A stretch of 64,000 bases of DNA. Source: Stagnihabitans lacustris (GTDB taxonomy: Bacteria > Pseudomonadota > Alphaproteobacteria > Rhodobacterales > Rhodobacteraceae). This document shows positions 1-9,234 of the stretch, piece by piece. The stretch is from the NCBI RefSeq assembly GCF_025950525.1, contig NZ_JAPDGS010000004.1, positions 186,001 to 250,000 on the forward strand. The letters are read 5' to 3'. Made by a program: the position numbers and the translations under genes. A model generated the notes under the pieces. It was given only the letters and a program-made list of their open reading frames with translations. It searched no databases and was not told the DNA's origin. Each line of letters starts with the position of its first letter. Positions within the stretch are counted from its first letter, which is position 1.

Positions 1-458
1 GGCGGCGGGCGGGGACCGAAAACCTGATCGGCATCGCCGGTTTCGGGGCTGCGGCCGAGGCTGCCGCGCGGGATTTGGCCAATGGGGTCTGGGACCGCGT
101 GGCGGAAGTTAGAAAGACTCTAAATCAGGCCTTGGCAGCGCTGGGATTTGATACTATTTCCGTCGGGAATAGCGCGCGAACGCTGCCGAACACGATTTGC
201 CTGATCGCTCCGCACTGGAAGGGCGAAACGCAGGTCATGGCGATGGATCTGGCGGGCTTTGCGGTCTCGGCGGGCTCGGCCTGTTCGTCCGGCAAGGTCA
301 AGGCCTCACGCGTGTTGAAGACGATGGGCTATTCCGACGATTTGGCGGGTCAGGCGATCCGGATTTCGTTGGGGCCTGATGTGACGGAAGAACAGGTCCT
401 TCGCTTTGCCGAAGTGTGGGGGCGGGAATACCGGCGGGTTCTGACGCGCCGCGGATGA
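1..458 (+). CDS. Cysteine desulfurase (IscS/NifS type), 3' part only
   Basis: The open frame already runs at the left edge (codons from base 3), so the start lies outside the window; 151 residues are visible. The first codons read RAGTENLIGIAGFGAA, the usual RxGTEN(x)xGIxGFG stretch of class V PLP aminotransferases. A later SAGSACSSG holds the catalytic cysteine (codon 282-284), which takes sulfur from L-cysteine as persulfide. The short loop around this Cys is typical of IscS/NifS (group I) and unlike SufS. It lies 12 bp upstream of sufB, so it is probably the first or second gene of the suf operon; in Rhodobacterales an iscR-type regulator usually precedes it, but that cannot be seen here. 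Two different desulfurases (this one and SufS) thus bracket the operon. Confidence 0.93.
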   Translation, partial: RRAGTENLIGIAGFGAAAEAAARDLANGVWDRVAEVRKTLNQALAALGFDTISVGNSARTLPNTICLIAPHWKGETQVMAMDLAGFAVSAGSACSSGKVKASRVLKTMGYSDDLAGQAIRISLGPDVTEEQVLRFAEVWGREYRRVLTRRG

Positions 459-470
459 AAGGGATGTGAC

Positions 471-1970
471 ATGGCCGAACTGGACGTGCGCGAAGGCGTG
501 GACCGCGAGACCATCGAGACGGTCGCCGGCATGGGCGCCTATAAATACGGCTGGTCCACCGAGATCGAGATGGACTATGCGCCGAAGGGCCTGAACGAGG
601 ATATCGTGCGGCTGATCTCGTCGAAAAACGAGGAGCCGGAGTGGCTGTTGGACTGGCGGCTGGCGGCCTATCGGCGCTGGGTTTCGCTTGAGGAACCGCA
701 TTGGGCGATGCTGGATTATCCGACGATCGACTATCAGGACCAGTATTACTATGCGACGCCCAAAAGCATGGCGGTCAAGCCGAAGTCGCTGGACGAGGTC
801 GACCCGAAGCTGCTGGCGACCTATAAAAAGCTGGGGATTCCGCTGAAGGAACAGGCTTTGCTGGCGGGGGTCGAGGCGCCCGAGGGCGAGCGCCGCGTGG
901 CTGTGGATGCGGTGTTTGACAGCGTCTCGGTTGGGACCACGTTCAAGGCGGAACTGGCCAAGGCGGGGGTGATCTTCTGTTCAATCTCCGAGGCCGTGCG
1001 CGAACATCCTGAACTGGTGCGCAAGTATCTGGGTTCGGTCGTGCCGCCGTCGGACAACTTCTTTGCCACGCTGAATTCGGCGGTCTTTTCGGATGGCAGT
1101 TTCGTTTATATCCCGCCGGGCACGCGCTGCCCGATGGAGCTGTCGACCTATTTCCGCATCAATGCCGAGAACACCGGGCAGTTCGAACGCACGCTGATCG
1201 TCTGTGATCGCGGCGCCTATGTCAGCTATCTTGAAGGCTGCACGGCGCCGAAGCGCGACACCCATCAGCTGCACGCCGCGGTCGTGGAAATCGTGATCCT
1301 GGAGGATGCCGAGGTCAAATACTCGACCGTTCAGAACTGGTATCCGGGCGATGAAAACGGCGTCGGCGGCATCTATAACTTTGTGACCAAACGCGCCGAT
1401 TGCCGTGAGGCGCGGGCCAAGGTGATGTGGACGCAGGTCGAAACCGGTTCGGCCATCACCTGGAAATACCCGTCCTGCATCCTGCGTGGCGATGACAGCC
1501 AGGGCGAGTTCTATTCGATTGCGATTGCCAACAACGCCCAACAAGCCGACACCGGGACCAAGATGGTGCATCTGGGCAAGCGCACGAAGTCGCGCATTGT
1601 CTCCAAGGGGATCAGCGCGGGGCGCGCGCAGAACACCTATCGCGGGCTGGTGTCCATGCACCCGAAAGCCGCCGACAGCCGCAATTACACCCAGTGCGAC
1701 AGCCTGCTGATCGGCGACAAGTGTGGCGCCCATACCGTGCCCTATATCGAGGTCAAGAACACGACCTCGCGCGTTGAACACGAGGCGACGACGTCCAAGG
1801 TGGACGAAGATCAGCTCTTCTATTGCCGCTCGCGGGGCATGGATGAGGAAGAGGCCGTGGCGCTGGTCGTCAATGGCTTTTGCCGCGAAGTCTTGCAGGC
1901 TCTGCCCATGGAATTCGCCATGGAGGCGCAGAACCTCGTTGCCATCTCCTTGGAAGGGTCCGTCGGATGA
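471..1970 (+). CDS. sufB: Fe-S cluster assembly scaffold subunit SufB
   Basis: 499 residues, normal for SufB. It forms the SufBC2D complex on which Fe-S clusters are assembled in the cytoplasm. Family-typical stretches are visible through the C-terminal half: [45 protein letters not shown] and HEATTSKV, ending in the YCRSRG region shared with SufD. The start ATG at 471 follows the desulfurase by 12 bp with AAGGGA upstream. The stop overlaps the sufC start (ATGA), pointing to coupled translation. Confidence 0.98.
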   Translation: MAELDVREGVDRETIETVAGMGAYKYGWSTEIEMDYAPKGLNEDIVRLISSKNEEPEWLLDWRLAAYRRWVSLEEPHWAMLDYPTIDYQDQYYYATPKSMAVKPKSLDEVDPKLLATYKKLGIPLKEQALLAGVEAPEGERRVAVDAVFDSVSVGTTFKAELAKAGVIFCSISEAVREHPELVRKYLGSVVPPSDNFFATLNSAVFSDGSFVYIPPGTRCPMELSTYFRINAENTGQFERTLIVCDRGAYVSYLEGCTAPKRDTHQLHAAVVEIVILEDAEVKYSTVQNWYPGDENGVGGIYNFVTKRADCREARAKVMWTQVETGSAITWKYPSCILRGDDSQGEFYSIAIANNAQQADTGTKMVHLGKRTKSRIVSKGISAGRAQNTYRGLVSMHPKAADSRNYTQCDSLLIGDKCGAHTVPYIEVKNTTSRVEHEATTSKVDEDQLFYCRSRGMDEEEAVALVVNGFCREVLQALPMEFAMEAQNLVAISLEGSVG

Positions 1971-2728
1971 ATCTGCTTGAAATCAAGAACCTGCACGTCA
2001 AACTTGAGTCCGAGGACAAGCAGATCCTGAAGGGCGTCAACCTGGTGATCAAGCCCGGTGAGGTCCATGCCATCATGGGGCCGAACGGGTCGGGGAAATC
2101 GACGACCTCTTACGTGCTGTCGGGCCGCGAGGGCTATGAGGTCACGGCCGGAGAGGCGCTGTTGAACGGCGTCAACCTGCTGGAGATGGAGCCCGAAGAG
2201 CGGGCCGCCGCTGGCCTGTTCCTGGCCTTCCAGTATCCGGTGGAAATCCCCGGCGTCGGCAACATGGTCTTCCTGCGCACCGCTTTGAACGCGCAGCGCA
2301 AAGCGCGGGGCGAAGAGGAAATCTCGGCCGGCGACTTCCTGAAGCTGGTGCGCGAAAAGGCCAAGACGCTGAAGATCGACGCCGACATGTTGAAGCGTCC
2401 GGTCAATGTGGGCTTTTCGGGCGGCGAGAAAAAGCGCAACGAGATCCTGCAGATGGCCATCCTGGAGCCGCAGATGTGCATCCTGGACGAGACGGACTCG
2501 GGGCTTGACGTCGATGCGATGAAACTGGTCTCCGAAGGCGTGAACGCCTTGCGCTCTGCCGGGCGGTCTTTCCTGGTTATCACGCATTATCAACGGCTTC
2601 TGGACCATATCAAACCGGATTTCGTGCATATCATGGCAGCGGGTCGCATCATCAAGACCGGTGGGCCAGAGCTTGCGCTTGAGGTTGAAAACAACGGCTA
2701 TGCCGATCTGCTGGAAGGCGTGGTCTGA
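1967..2728 (+). CDS. sufC: Fe-S assembly ATPase SufC
   Basis: 253 residues; an ABC-type ATPase that drives the SufBC2D scaffold rather than transport. Walker [10 protein letters not shown] is at residues 38-46, the signature is [11 protein letters not shown], and Walker B reads [10 protein letters not shown], the SufC form with E-T-D-S-G-L-D. The reading frame stays open upstream to 1880, but the ATG at 1967 overlaps the sufB stop and gives the conserved N-terminus [11 protein letters not shown], so it is chosen. It ends in a TGATG overlap with sufD. Confidence 0.98.
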   Translation: MNLLEIKNLHVKLESEDKQILKGVNLVIKPGEVHAIMGPNGSGKSTTSYVLSGREGYEVTAGEALLNGVNLLEMEPEERAAAGLFLAFQYPVEIPGVGNMVFLRTALNAQRKARGEEEISAGDFLKLVREKAKTLKIDADMLKRPVNVGFSGGEKKRNEILQMAILEPQMCILDETDSGLDVDAMKLVSEGVNALRSAGRSFLVITHYQRLLDHIKPDFVHIMAAGRIIKTGGPELALEVENNGYADLLEGVV

Positions 2729-3996
2729 TGGGTTTGATTGCCCCGAAAGCCGAGGCGCTGGCCGCCCGGCTGGGCGCGTTGACCGCCCCCAAGGGTCTGG
2801 ATGCCGCCCGCGCCCGTGCTTTGGACCGCGTGCAGGCGATGGGCCTGCCGCATCGCCGCGACGAATATTGGCGCTATACCGATCCGGCAAGCCTGGTCGC
2901 ACCCACAGCCATTCGGGCAGAGGTTTTCGATCCCCAGGACGAGGCCGCGGCCTTTGACGGCATCGACCGGCTGACCGTGACCTTCGTCGATGGCGTCTTT
3001 GCGCCGGACCTGTCGGATGATCTGACCCTGTCGGGCGTCGAAATCAGTCGTCTTGGGGCGGCGCCCGATTGGGCAGAGACGGCCTATGGCGCGCTGGAAT
3101 CCCTCGGCCAAAGCCCGGTTGCGCGCCCGCTGGCGGCGCTGAACACCGCCTTTGCGACCGATGGTCTGTTGATCCGTGTGACGGGGCAGGCGGCGCGGCC
3201 GATCAACCTGGTTTATGCCCATAAATCAGAGACTTCCGACGCGATCCTTCACCACACGATCCAGGTCGATGAGGGCTGCGAACTGACGCTTCTGGAATCC
3301 GGCGCCGGGGCTGCGCGGTTCAATCAGGTGCTGGAGGTCGAATTGGCCCCCCGTGCCCGGTTCCACCACATCCGCGCCCAGGGTCGCGATCATCAGCGGC
3401 GCAATGTGACGCATGTTTTTGCGCGCCTGGGGGCCGAGGCTTTGTTCAAAAGCTTTACCCTGACCGCGAACGGCCTGCTGACCCGCAACGAGGCGGTGAT
3501 CACCTTTGCCGGTGACAATGCCCGCGCCCATATCGCGGGCGCTGCGATGGGGGATGGCGCGTTTCACCACGATGACACCGTCTTTATCACCCATGGCGCG
3601 GTGGCTTGCGAAAGCCGTCAGGTCTTCAAAAAGGTGCTGAAGCATGGCGCGGTGGGGGTCTTTCAGGGCAAGATCCTTGTGAAGAACGGCGCGCAAAAGA
3701 CGGACGGATATCAGATTTCCCAAAGTCTGCTTCTGGACGAGGACAGCCAGTTCCTGTGCAAGCCCGAGCTGGAGATTTATGCCGACGACGTCAAATGCTC
3801 GCATGGGTCGACAAGCGGCGCCATCGACGACACGGCGCTGTATTACCTGCGGTCGCGGGGCGTGCCGAAGCGGCGCGCGCAAAGCCTGCTGATCCTGGCC
3901 TTCCTGGCCGAAGCCATCCAGGAGATCGCGGACGAGGCCATCGCTGCCGATATCGGCGCAAGGCTGGAAGCCTGGCTTGATCGGCACGAAGACTGA
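2728..3996 (+). CDS. sufD: Fe-S cluster assembly subunit SufD
   Basis: 422 residues; SufB paralogue and third member of the SufBC2D complex. The SufB/SufD fold is recognisable in the C-terminal half: KILVKNGAQKTDGYQ, then DDVKCSHGSTSG and LYYLRSRG. The N-terminal third is variable, as usual in SufD. Start and stop both overlap neighbours (TGATG on each side), so it sits inside one translationally coupled unit from sufB to sufS. Confidence 0.97.
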   Translation: MGLIAPKAEALAARLGALTAPKGLDAARARALDRVQAMGLPHRRDEYWRYTDPASLVAPTAIRAEVFDPQDEAAAFDGIDRLTVTFVDGVFAPDLSDDLTLSGVEISRLGAAPDWAETAYGALESLGQSPVARPLAALNTAFATDGLLIRVTGQAARPINLVYAHKSETSDAILHHTIQVDEGCELTLLESGAGAARFNQVLEVELAPRARFHHIRAQGRDHQRRNVTHVFARLGAEALFKSFTLTANGLLTRNEAVITFAGDNARAHIAGAAMGDGAFHHDDTVFITHGAVACESRQVFKKVLKHGAVGVFQGKILVKNGAQKTDGYQISQSLLLDEDSQFLCKPELEIYADDVKCSHGSTSGAIDDTALYYLRSRGVPKRRAQSLLILAFLAEAIQEIADEAIAADIGARLEAWLDRHED

Positions 3997-4469
3997 TGGC
4001 GCTGACCGCCGATATCGCCGAAAGCTGGCGGCGCCCGCGCGCCGTCATCCGCCGCCTGCGGGCGCGGGGGCGGTCGGAAAGCTTTGTCTTCACCCTGCTG
4101 GCGATCTTTCTGGTCCTGTCGGTGGTGGCAGCCGCGCCAGACCTGTCGCGCCAAGCCGCGCTGGAGCAAAAACCGCTGGCGCCCTATCTGCTGGGGGCCA
4201 GTTACGGCGCGCTGGTCTTTGTGCCGGTCTTTTACCTGATGGCCTCGGTCTTTCACCTGATGGCCCGGCTGATGGGCGGCACGGGCACGCATTATGACGG
4301 CCGATTGGCGTTGGTCTGGGCTTTGGTCACGATCTCGCCCGTGATCCTGGTGCTGGGATTGGCGCGGGCGATGGCGCCGGGACTGGGCGCAAGCCTGCTG
4401 GGTCTGACGGTTTTCGCAGCCTTTCTGGGGTTTTACAGCGTGATGCTACGCGAAGTGGAAAGCGCATGA
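3996..4469 (+). CDS. YIP1-family-like integral membrane protein in the suf operon
   Basis: 157 residues. After a basic N-terminus (RRPRAVIRRLRARGR) there are about four hydrophobic segments, near residues 29-47, 67-90, 104-122 and 128-148. It resembles the YIP1-like small membrane proteins that Rhodobacterales genomes carry between sufD and sufS; no catalytic motif is visible. It overlaps sufD (TGATG) and the next gene (ATGA), so it is co-translated with the Suf machinery. Its role is unknown; the family assignment is from topology and context. Confidence 0.7.
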   Translation: MALTADIAESWRRPRAVIRRLRARGRSESFVFTLLAIFLVLSVVAAAPDLSRQAALEQKPLAPYLLGASYGALVFVPVFYLMASVFHLMARLMGGTGTHYDGRLALVWALVTISPVILVLGLARAMAPGLGASLLGLTVFAAFLGFYSVMLREVESA

Positions 4470-5077
4470 GTTTCGAATCCTTCCTGCGGCTTTTGCACCG
4501 CAGCTATGATCAGCCGCAGGACACGGCGCGCTGGATCTTGTCGTTGAACCTGCCGCGACGGTTGGCGCTTTTGGCGCTGGCGCTGGTGGCGGTCATCACG
4601 ACGTTCTTTGCGCTGGGGATGCAGCAGCTGGCCAAGATCATGGCGGGCGGCGATCCAGCCCTGGCCAATTTGCCGGCGGACCCGATGGTGTCGCTGATGG
4701 CCTCGCCCTTTGCCTTTGCGGCGCTGCAGTTTGGCGGGATGATCCTGGGCGCGGTGATGATCCACCGGGTCGGGCGGCTGTTTGGCGGTCACGGCACCTG
4801 GGATCAGACCCTGCCGCTGGTGGCCTGGCTGCAGATCGTGATGATGGTGCTGCAACTGGCGCAGGTGCTTTTGGTGCTGGCCCTGCCGATCCTGGCGCTG
4901 CCGGTCATCCTGTTTGCGGTCTTTTCGGTCTTCTTCCTGACCGCCCATTTCACCGCCGCCCTGCATGGCTTCACCTCGGTGGGCAAGGTGCTGGGCGGGA
5001 TCATCCTGACGCTTGTCGTCGTCTCGTTCGGGCTGGCGACCCTGTTCCTCATCCTCTCTCCGGTGCAGCATGTATGA
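4466..5077 (+). CDS. YIP1-domain membrane protein in the suf operon
   Basis: 203 residues with roughly five membrane segments (about 33-55, 80-100, 120-140, 140-162 and 176-198) and a short cytoplasmic N-terminus. It contains the GGxGTWDQTLPLVAWLQ type of stretch found in bacterial YIP1-domain proteins. It is the second of two neighbouring YIP1-like genes. It overlaps the previous gene by ATGA and sufS by 8 bp. No enzymatic motif is seen, and the function in Fe-S assembly, if any, is unknown. Confidence 0.78.
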   Translation: MSFESFLRLLHRSYDQPQDTARWILSLNLPRRLALLALALVAVITTFFALGMQQLAKIMAGGDPALANLPADPMVSLMASPFAFAALQFGGMILGAVMIHRVGRLFGGHGTWDQTLPLVAWLQIVMMVLQLAQVLLVLALPILALPVILFAVFSVFFLTAHFTAALHGFTSVGKVLGGIILTLVVVSFGLATLFLILSPVQHV

Positions 5078-6287
5078 CGTCGAAGCGATCCGCCGCGACT
5101 TTCCGATCCTGAGCCGCAGGGTGAATGGGCGGCCCCTGGTCTATCTGGACAACGGCGCCAGCGCGCAAAAGCCCGAAGTGGTGATCGAGGCCATGAACCG
5201 CACCTACCGTGAGGGTTATGCCAATGTTCACAGGGGCTTGCACACCCTTTCGACCGAGGCGACCGAGGCTTATGAGGGCGTGCGCGGCAAGCTTGCGCGG
5301 TTTTTGGGCGCGGATGAGGATGAGATCGTCTTTACCACCGGCTCGACCGAGGGGATCAACCTGGTGTCCTATGCCTGGGCCGCGCCGCGCCTGGTTGCCG
5401 GGGACGAGATCGTCCTTTCGGTGATGGAGCATCACGCCAATATCGTGCCCTGGCACTTTCTGCGCGAACGTCAGGGCGTGGTGTTGAAATGGGTGGAGTG
5501 TGATCAGAACGGCGACCTTGACCCGCAAGCGATGATCGAGGCGATCGGGCCAAGGACGCGGCTGGTGGCCGTCACGCATATGTCGAATGTCACGGGGACC
5601 GTGGTCGATGTCGCCACCATCGTGAAGGGCGCCCATGCCAAGGGCGTGCCGGTCCTGGTCGATGGCAGCCAAGCCGCGGTCCACATGCCGGTCGACATGC
5701 GCGCGCTGGGGGCGGATTTCTATGCCGTCACCGGGCATAAGCTATATGGGCCAAGCGGTTCCGGGGCGATCTTCATCCGCCGTGAGAGGATGGCAGAGAT
5801 GCGCCCCTTCCTGGGCGGCGGCGACATGATCCGCGAGGTCGCGCGCGACACTGTCACCTATAACGACGCGCCGATGAAGTTCGAGGCCGGCACGCCGGGC
5901 ATCGTTCAGCAGATCGGCCTTGGGGTGGCGCTGGATTACCTGACGGGCCTGGGAATGGAACATGTGGCGGCGCATGAACGGTCGTTGCGCGACTATGCCC
6001 GCGCGCGGCTGCATGGGCTTAATTGGTTGAACATTCAGGGCAATTCGGCGGACAAGGGGGCGATATTCTCGTTCACCATGCAGGGTGCGGCCCATGCGCA
6101 TGACATCTCGACCATATTGGACAAGAAGGGCATCGCGGTGCGAGCGGGGACCCATTGCGCCATGCCTTTGATGACGCATCTGGGGGTGGGAGCGACCTGC
6201 CGGGCCTCGTTCGGGCTGTATAACACGGTCGCAGAGGTCGATGCCCTGGTCGAGGCGCTGGAATTCGCGCGCGAGCTGTTTGGCTAG
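5070..6287 (+). CDS. sufS: SufS cysteine desulfurase / selenocysteine lyase
   Basis: 405 residues, group II cysteine desulfurase that mobilises sulfur for SufBCD. The PLP-binding lysine is in TGHKLYGPSGSG, the PLP-contact His in MEHHANIVPW, and the active-site Cys in RAGTHCAMPLM. The motif usually reads RAGHHCAQPLM, so two residues vary. The frame is open from 5013, but the ATG at 5070 gives the conserved MYDVEAIRRDFPIL start. No SufE or SufU acceptor gene follows before the terminator, so the sulfur acceptor must be elsewhere. Confidence 0.97.
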   Translation: MYDVEAIRRDFPILSRRVNGRPLVYLDNGASAQKPEVVIEAMNRTYREGYANVHRGLHTLSTEATEAYEGVRGKLARFLGADEDEIVFTTGSTEGINLVSYAWAAPRLVAGDEIVLSVMEHHANIVPWHFLRERQGVVLKWVECDQNGDLDPQAMIEAIGPRTRLVAVTHMSNVTGTVVDVATIVKGAHAKGVPVLVDGSQAAVHMPVDMRALGADFYAVTGHKLYGPSGSGAIFIRRERMAEMRPFLGGGDMIREVARDTVTYNDAPMKFEAGTPGIVQQIGLGVALDYLTGLGMEHVAAHERSLRDYARARLHGLNWLNIQGNSADKGAIFSFTMQGAAHAHDISTILDKKGIAVRAGTHCAMPLMTHLGVGATCRASFGLYNTVAEVDALVEALEFARELFG

Positions 6288-6305
6288 GCGCTTGCGGAAA
6301 GCTGC

Positions 6306-6338
6306 GCCTCCGGCGGGAGTATTTGGGTCAGTATGAAA
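6306..6338 (+). repeat. Dispersed intergenic element, single copy after sufS
   Basis: It starts GCCTCCGGCGGGAGTATTTG and ends GGGTCAGTATGAAA. The same 33-35 bp block occurs as inverted pairs at 44560-44720 and 57067-57150. Here it is a single arm just past the sufS stop and upstream of the terminator. Confidence 0.85.
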
Positions 6339-6343
6339 GAGCA

Positions 6344-6373
6344 GCCGCGCAGGGCGATCGGGCGCGGCTTTTT
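6344..6373 (+). terminator. Rho-independent terminator of the suf operon
   Basis: The stem GCCGCGC pairs with GCGCGGC around an 11-nt loop and is followed at once by TTTTT. It lies 57 bp after the sufS stop and before the tRNA gene. Confidence 0.8.
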
Positions 6374-6446
6374 GCGGTTTGGCGGCGCAGTTGGGGGGCG
6401 TTTTCGGATTGCACCCCGGCGGGAGTGTGGTTATAGAAGCGCTTAG

Positions 6447-6523
6447 GCACCCATAGCTCAGCTGGATAGAGTGTTGCCCTCCGAAGGCAAAGGTCGCACG
6501 TTCGAATCGTGCTGGGTGCACCA
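6447..6523 (+). tRNA. tRNA-Arg (anticodon CCG)
   Basis: 77 nt including an encoded CCA. The acceptor stem GCACCCA pairs with TGGGTGC, the D-arm contains AGCTCAGCTGGATAGAG, and the anticodon stem TTGCC/GGCAA encloses the loop CTCCGAA, so the anticodon is CCG. The T-loop reads TTCGAAT. It decodes CGG. Confidence 0.97.
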
Positions 6524-6577
6524 AACTTCCCCCATATTTCGCTTGAAGCGGCGCTCTGGCGCTGGCAGGCAGCGCGC

Positions 6578-7357
6578 ATGATGCGCGTCACAGGACATTT
6601 TGGCGAGATCCTTCAGGGCAGGCTGGGGCCGGATGGGCCTTTGGCGCTGGTGACTTGCCCCTGTCCGACGCTGTGGGCCGAGGCTTTGGTGACGCCGGGG
6701 CCGCTGTCGTTGCAGGGGTCGCGCGCGGTGGGACGCGGGCGGTTGGTGGCGCTGTTGCGGGGTCTGGGCCTGCCGCTGCGGGGGCGGTTCATCTTGCGTT
6801 GCGCCATGCCGTTGGGGGGCGGGGCCGGGGCCTCGACCGCGGGGCTTTTGGCCTTGGCGGGGGCGCTGGGGGTTGAGGCGTCGCCCGCGCTGATGTCCTT
6901 GGTGCGGCGGATCGAGGGCGCATCGGACCCTTTGGTTTTTCGCGCGGCGGAACGGGTGCTTTGGGCCTCACGGGAGGGGCGGGTGCTGGCGCATCTGCCG
7001 CCTTTGCCGCGGTTTCAGGTTGTCGGCGGCTTCTGGGGCCAGGGCCAGCGGACCGATGCGCGCGACATGGCCTTTGCCGATGTCAGCGACCTGGTCGACC
7101 GGCTGCGGAGCTGCGATCTGGCGGGTTTGGCTGCGGTGGCCAGCGCCTCGGCCGGGCGGTGTCTGACTTTGCGCGGGCCCAAGGGCGATCCGACCGAGGC
7201 CCTGGCCGCGCGGTTTGGCGCGCTTGGGTGGCTGGTGGCCCATACCGGTTCCGCGCGGGGGCTGATCTTTGCGCCGGGAATGGACACGGATGCGGCGCTG
7301 GCGGGCTTGCGCGCGGCGGGGTTTTGCAAGATCACCCGGTTCAGCGCGGGAGGGTGA
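6578..7357 (+). CDS. bluE: GHMP-type L-threonine kinase (BluE/PduX-like)
   Basis: 259 residues. The GHMP-kinase phosphate loop is visible as PLGGGAGASTAG near residues 82-93, and the N-terminus VTGHFGEILQG is typical of the PduX/BluE branch. These enzymes phosphorylate L-threonine to L-threonine-O-3-phosphate, the substrate that CobC decarboxylates to the aminopropanol phosphate of cobalamin. The next two genes are cobD and cobC, which fits exactly. The frame is open back into the tRNA; the ATG pair at 6578/6581 is the first start outside it. The name bluE follows the Rhodobacter capsulatus gene as I remember it. Confidence 0.8.
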   Translation: MMRVTGHFGEILQGRLGPDGPLALVTCPCPTLWAEALVTPGPLSLQGSRAVGRGRLVALLRGLGLPLRGRFILRCAMPLGGGAGASTAGLLALAGALGVEASPALMSLVRRIEGASDPLVFRAAERVLWASREGRVLAHLPPLPRFQVVGGFWGQGQRTDARDMAFADVSDLVDRLRSCDLAGLAAVASASAGRCLTLRGPKGDPTEALAARFGALGWLVAHTGSARGLIFAPGMDTDAALAGLRAAGFCKITRFSAGG

Positions 7358-7360
7358 GGG

Positions 7361-8299
7361 ATGTTTGCAGGCACCATGGTTCTGGCTTTGGCGGTGGATG
7401 CGGTGATGGGTTGGCCCGACCGGGTCTTTGACCGCATCGGCCATCCGGTCACGTGGTTGGGCGGGCTGATCGACGCGCTGGAGCGGCGGTTCAACCGCGA
7501 GGCCGACAGCTTTGCGGCGCGCCGGTTGCGGGGCGTCGGGGTCTGTCTGTTTGTGACCTTTGTGGCGGGTTTTGCGGCTCAGGTTCTGGTCTGGGCTTTG
7601 CCGGGGGGGCTTTGGGGCGCGGTGCTGACCGGGGTTCTGGCCTGGCCTTTGGTCGCGGCGCGCTCGCTTTATGACCATGTGGCGCGGGTGGCGGGCCCCC
7701 TGTCGCGCGGCGATCTGCAGGGCGCGCGCGATGCCGTGGCGATGATCGTCGGGCGTGATCCGAACCTGCTGGACGAGGCGGGCGTGGCGCGGGCGGCGCT
7801 GGAAAGCCTGGCCGAGAACACCTCGGATGGGGTGGTGGCGCCCTTGTTCTGGGGCGTGCTTTTGGGCTTGCCAGGGATTGCGGCCTATAAGGCGATCAAC
7901 ACGATGGATTCAATGATCGGCCATATGTCGCCGCGCTATCGTGCCTTTGGCTGGGCTGCGGCGCGGCTGGATGATCTGGTCAATCTGGTGCCTGCGCGGC
8001 TGACGGGGCTCTTGTTTGTGGCGGCTTCGGGGTCGGAGTGGAAACAGGCGCTGAAGGTGATGATTGCCGATGCGGGCCATCACCGCAGCCCCAATGCCGG
8101 CTGGCCAGAGGCCGCTTTGGCGGGCGGGCTGGGGGTCAGGCTTTCGGGGCCCCGGGTCTATGATGGGGCTTTGTCGTCAGAGCCTTACGTGAATGTGGGC
8201 GCCCCCGATCCGCGGCCCTTTGACCTGGCGCGCGGCTTGGTGGCCTATCTTTGGGCCATGGGGATCATGGCGCTGGTCATGATGGTTTTGGCGCTATGA
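7361..8299 (+). CDS. cobD: Cobalamin biosynthesis protein CobD (CbiB)
   Basis: 312 residues, integral membrane protein that joins aminopropanol (phosphate) to adenosylcobyric acid, giving adenosylcobinamide (phosphate). Family hallmarks are ALDAVMGWPDR-like text at the N-terminus (LAVDAVMGWPDRVF), ENTSDGVVAPLFWG, YKAINTMDSMIG and ARLDDLVNLVPARLTG. It follows the kinase gene by 3 bp and overlaps cobC by ATGA, so the three genes form one aminopropanol-arm unit. Confidence 0.96.
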   Translation: MFAGTMVLALAVDAVMGWPDRVFDRIGHPVTWLGGLIDALERRFNREADSFAARRLRGVGVCLFVTFVAGFAAQVLVWALPGGLWGAVLTGVLAWPLVAARSLYDHVARVAGPLSRGDLQGARDAVAMIVGRDPNLLDEAGVARAALESLAENTSDGVVAPLFWGVLLGLPGIAAYKAINTMDSMIGHMSPRYRAFGWAAARLDDLVNLVPARLTGLLFVAASGSEWKQALKVMIADAGHHRSPNAGWPEAALAGGLGVRLSGPRVYDGALSSEPYVNVGAPDPRPFDLARGLVAYLWAMGIMALVMMVLAL

Positions 8300-9234
8300 G
8301 GGATCACGGCGGGGACATCGAGGCCGCGCGGGCGCGGTTCGGCGGCGGGTCTTGGGTCGACCTTTCGACCGGCATCAACCGGGTGCCCTATCCGGTTGCC
8401 GTCTCGGCCGAAGCCTATGCGGCCTTACCGCGTAAGGATGCGGTTCAGGCCTTGATGACTGCGGCGCGCGCAGCCTATCGCAGCGCCGCGCCGATGGGGA
8501 TTCTGGCCGGGGCGCAGGGCGCGATCCAGATGGTGCCGGGGCTGCTGCCACGGGGGCTCGCGCGGGTCGTCTCGCCCACCTACAACGAACATGCGGCCTG
8601 CCTTACGGCGCAAGGTTGGACGGTTGAACCGGTTCCGACTCTAGACTCGCTGGCAGGCGCCGATCTGGGTGTCGTGGTCAATCCGAACAATCCCGACGGG
8701 CGGATCTGGTCGCGCGATCAGGTGCTGGCCCTGCGCGGCAAGGTTGGGCTTTTGGTGGTGGACGAAAGTTTTGCCGACCCGGTGCCCGAAGTGTCGGTCG
8801 CCGCGGAGGCCGGGCCGGGGCTGATGGTGCTGCGGTCCTTTGGCAAGTTCTATGGGCTGGCCGGGCTGCGGTTGGGCTTTGCCTTGGGCGAGGACCGGCT
8901 TGTGGCGCAGATGGCCGAATGGGCCGGACCCTGGCCGGTTTCCGGTCCCGCGCTGGAAATCGGCGCGCGGGCTTTGGCGGACACCGCTTGGCAGACCGCG
9001 ACCACGACGCGGCTGGCTGCAGAGGCGCGGCGCCTGGATGCGCTGGCCGCGGCTTGGGGCTGGGCGCTGGTCGGTGGCGGCCATCTGTTTCGCACCTATG
9101 ACACCGGGGATGCGCAGGCGGCCCAGGACTTTCTGGCCCGCCACGGCATCTGGAGCCGGATTTTCCCCTGGTCGAAGGGCTGGCTGCGTTTGGGCCTGCC
9201 GGGGCTGGCAGAGTGGGACCGCCTACCGCGCTAG
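8296..9234 (+). CDS. cobC: CobC, threonine-phosphate decarboxylase (PLP)
   Basis: 312 residues, fold-type I aminotransferase-like protein. It starts [16 protein letters not shown]; the longer open frame from 8251 would overlap cobD by 49 bp. The substrate-loop VNPNNPDGR and the PLP-lysine region [15 protein letters not shown] are present. It decarboxylates L-threonine-O-3-phosphate to (R)-1-amino-2-propanol phosphate. Its end overlaps the convergent cobQ by 12 bp. Confidence 0.93.
   Translation: MRDHGGDIEAARARFGGGSWVDLSTGINRVPYPVAVSAEAYAALPRKDAVQALMTAARAAYRSAAPMGILAGAQGAIQMVPGLLPRGLARVVSPTYNEHAACLTAQGWTVEPVPTLDSLAGADLGVVVNPNNPDGRIWSRDQVLALRGKVGLLVVDESFADPVPEVSVAAEAGPGLMVLRSFGKFYGLAGLRLGFALGEDRLVAQMAEWAGPWPVSGPALEIGARALADTAWQTATTTRLAAEARRLDALAAAWGWALVGGGHLFRTYDTGDAQAAQDFLARHGIWSRIFPWSKGWLRLGLPGLAEWDRLPR

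Noticed and set aside
6447..6523. tRNA-Arg as an integration site of a genomic island
   Set aside because: No integrase and no direct repeat of the tRNA 3' end downstream; the cob genes look native.
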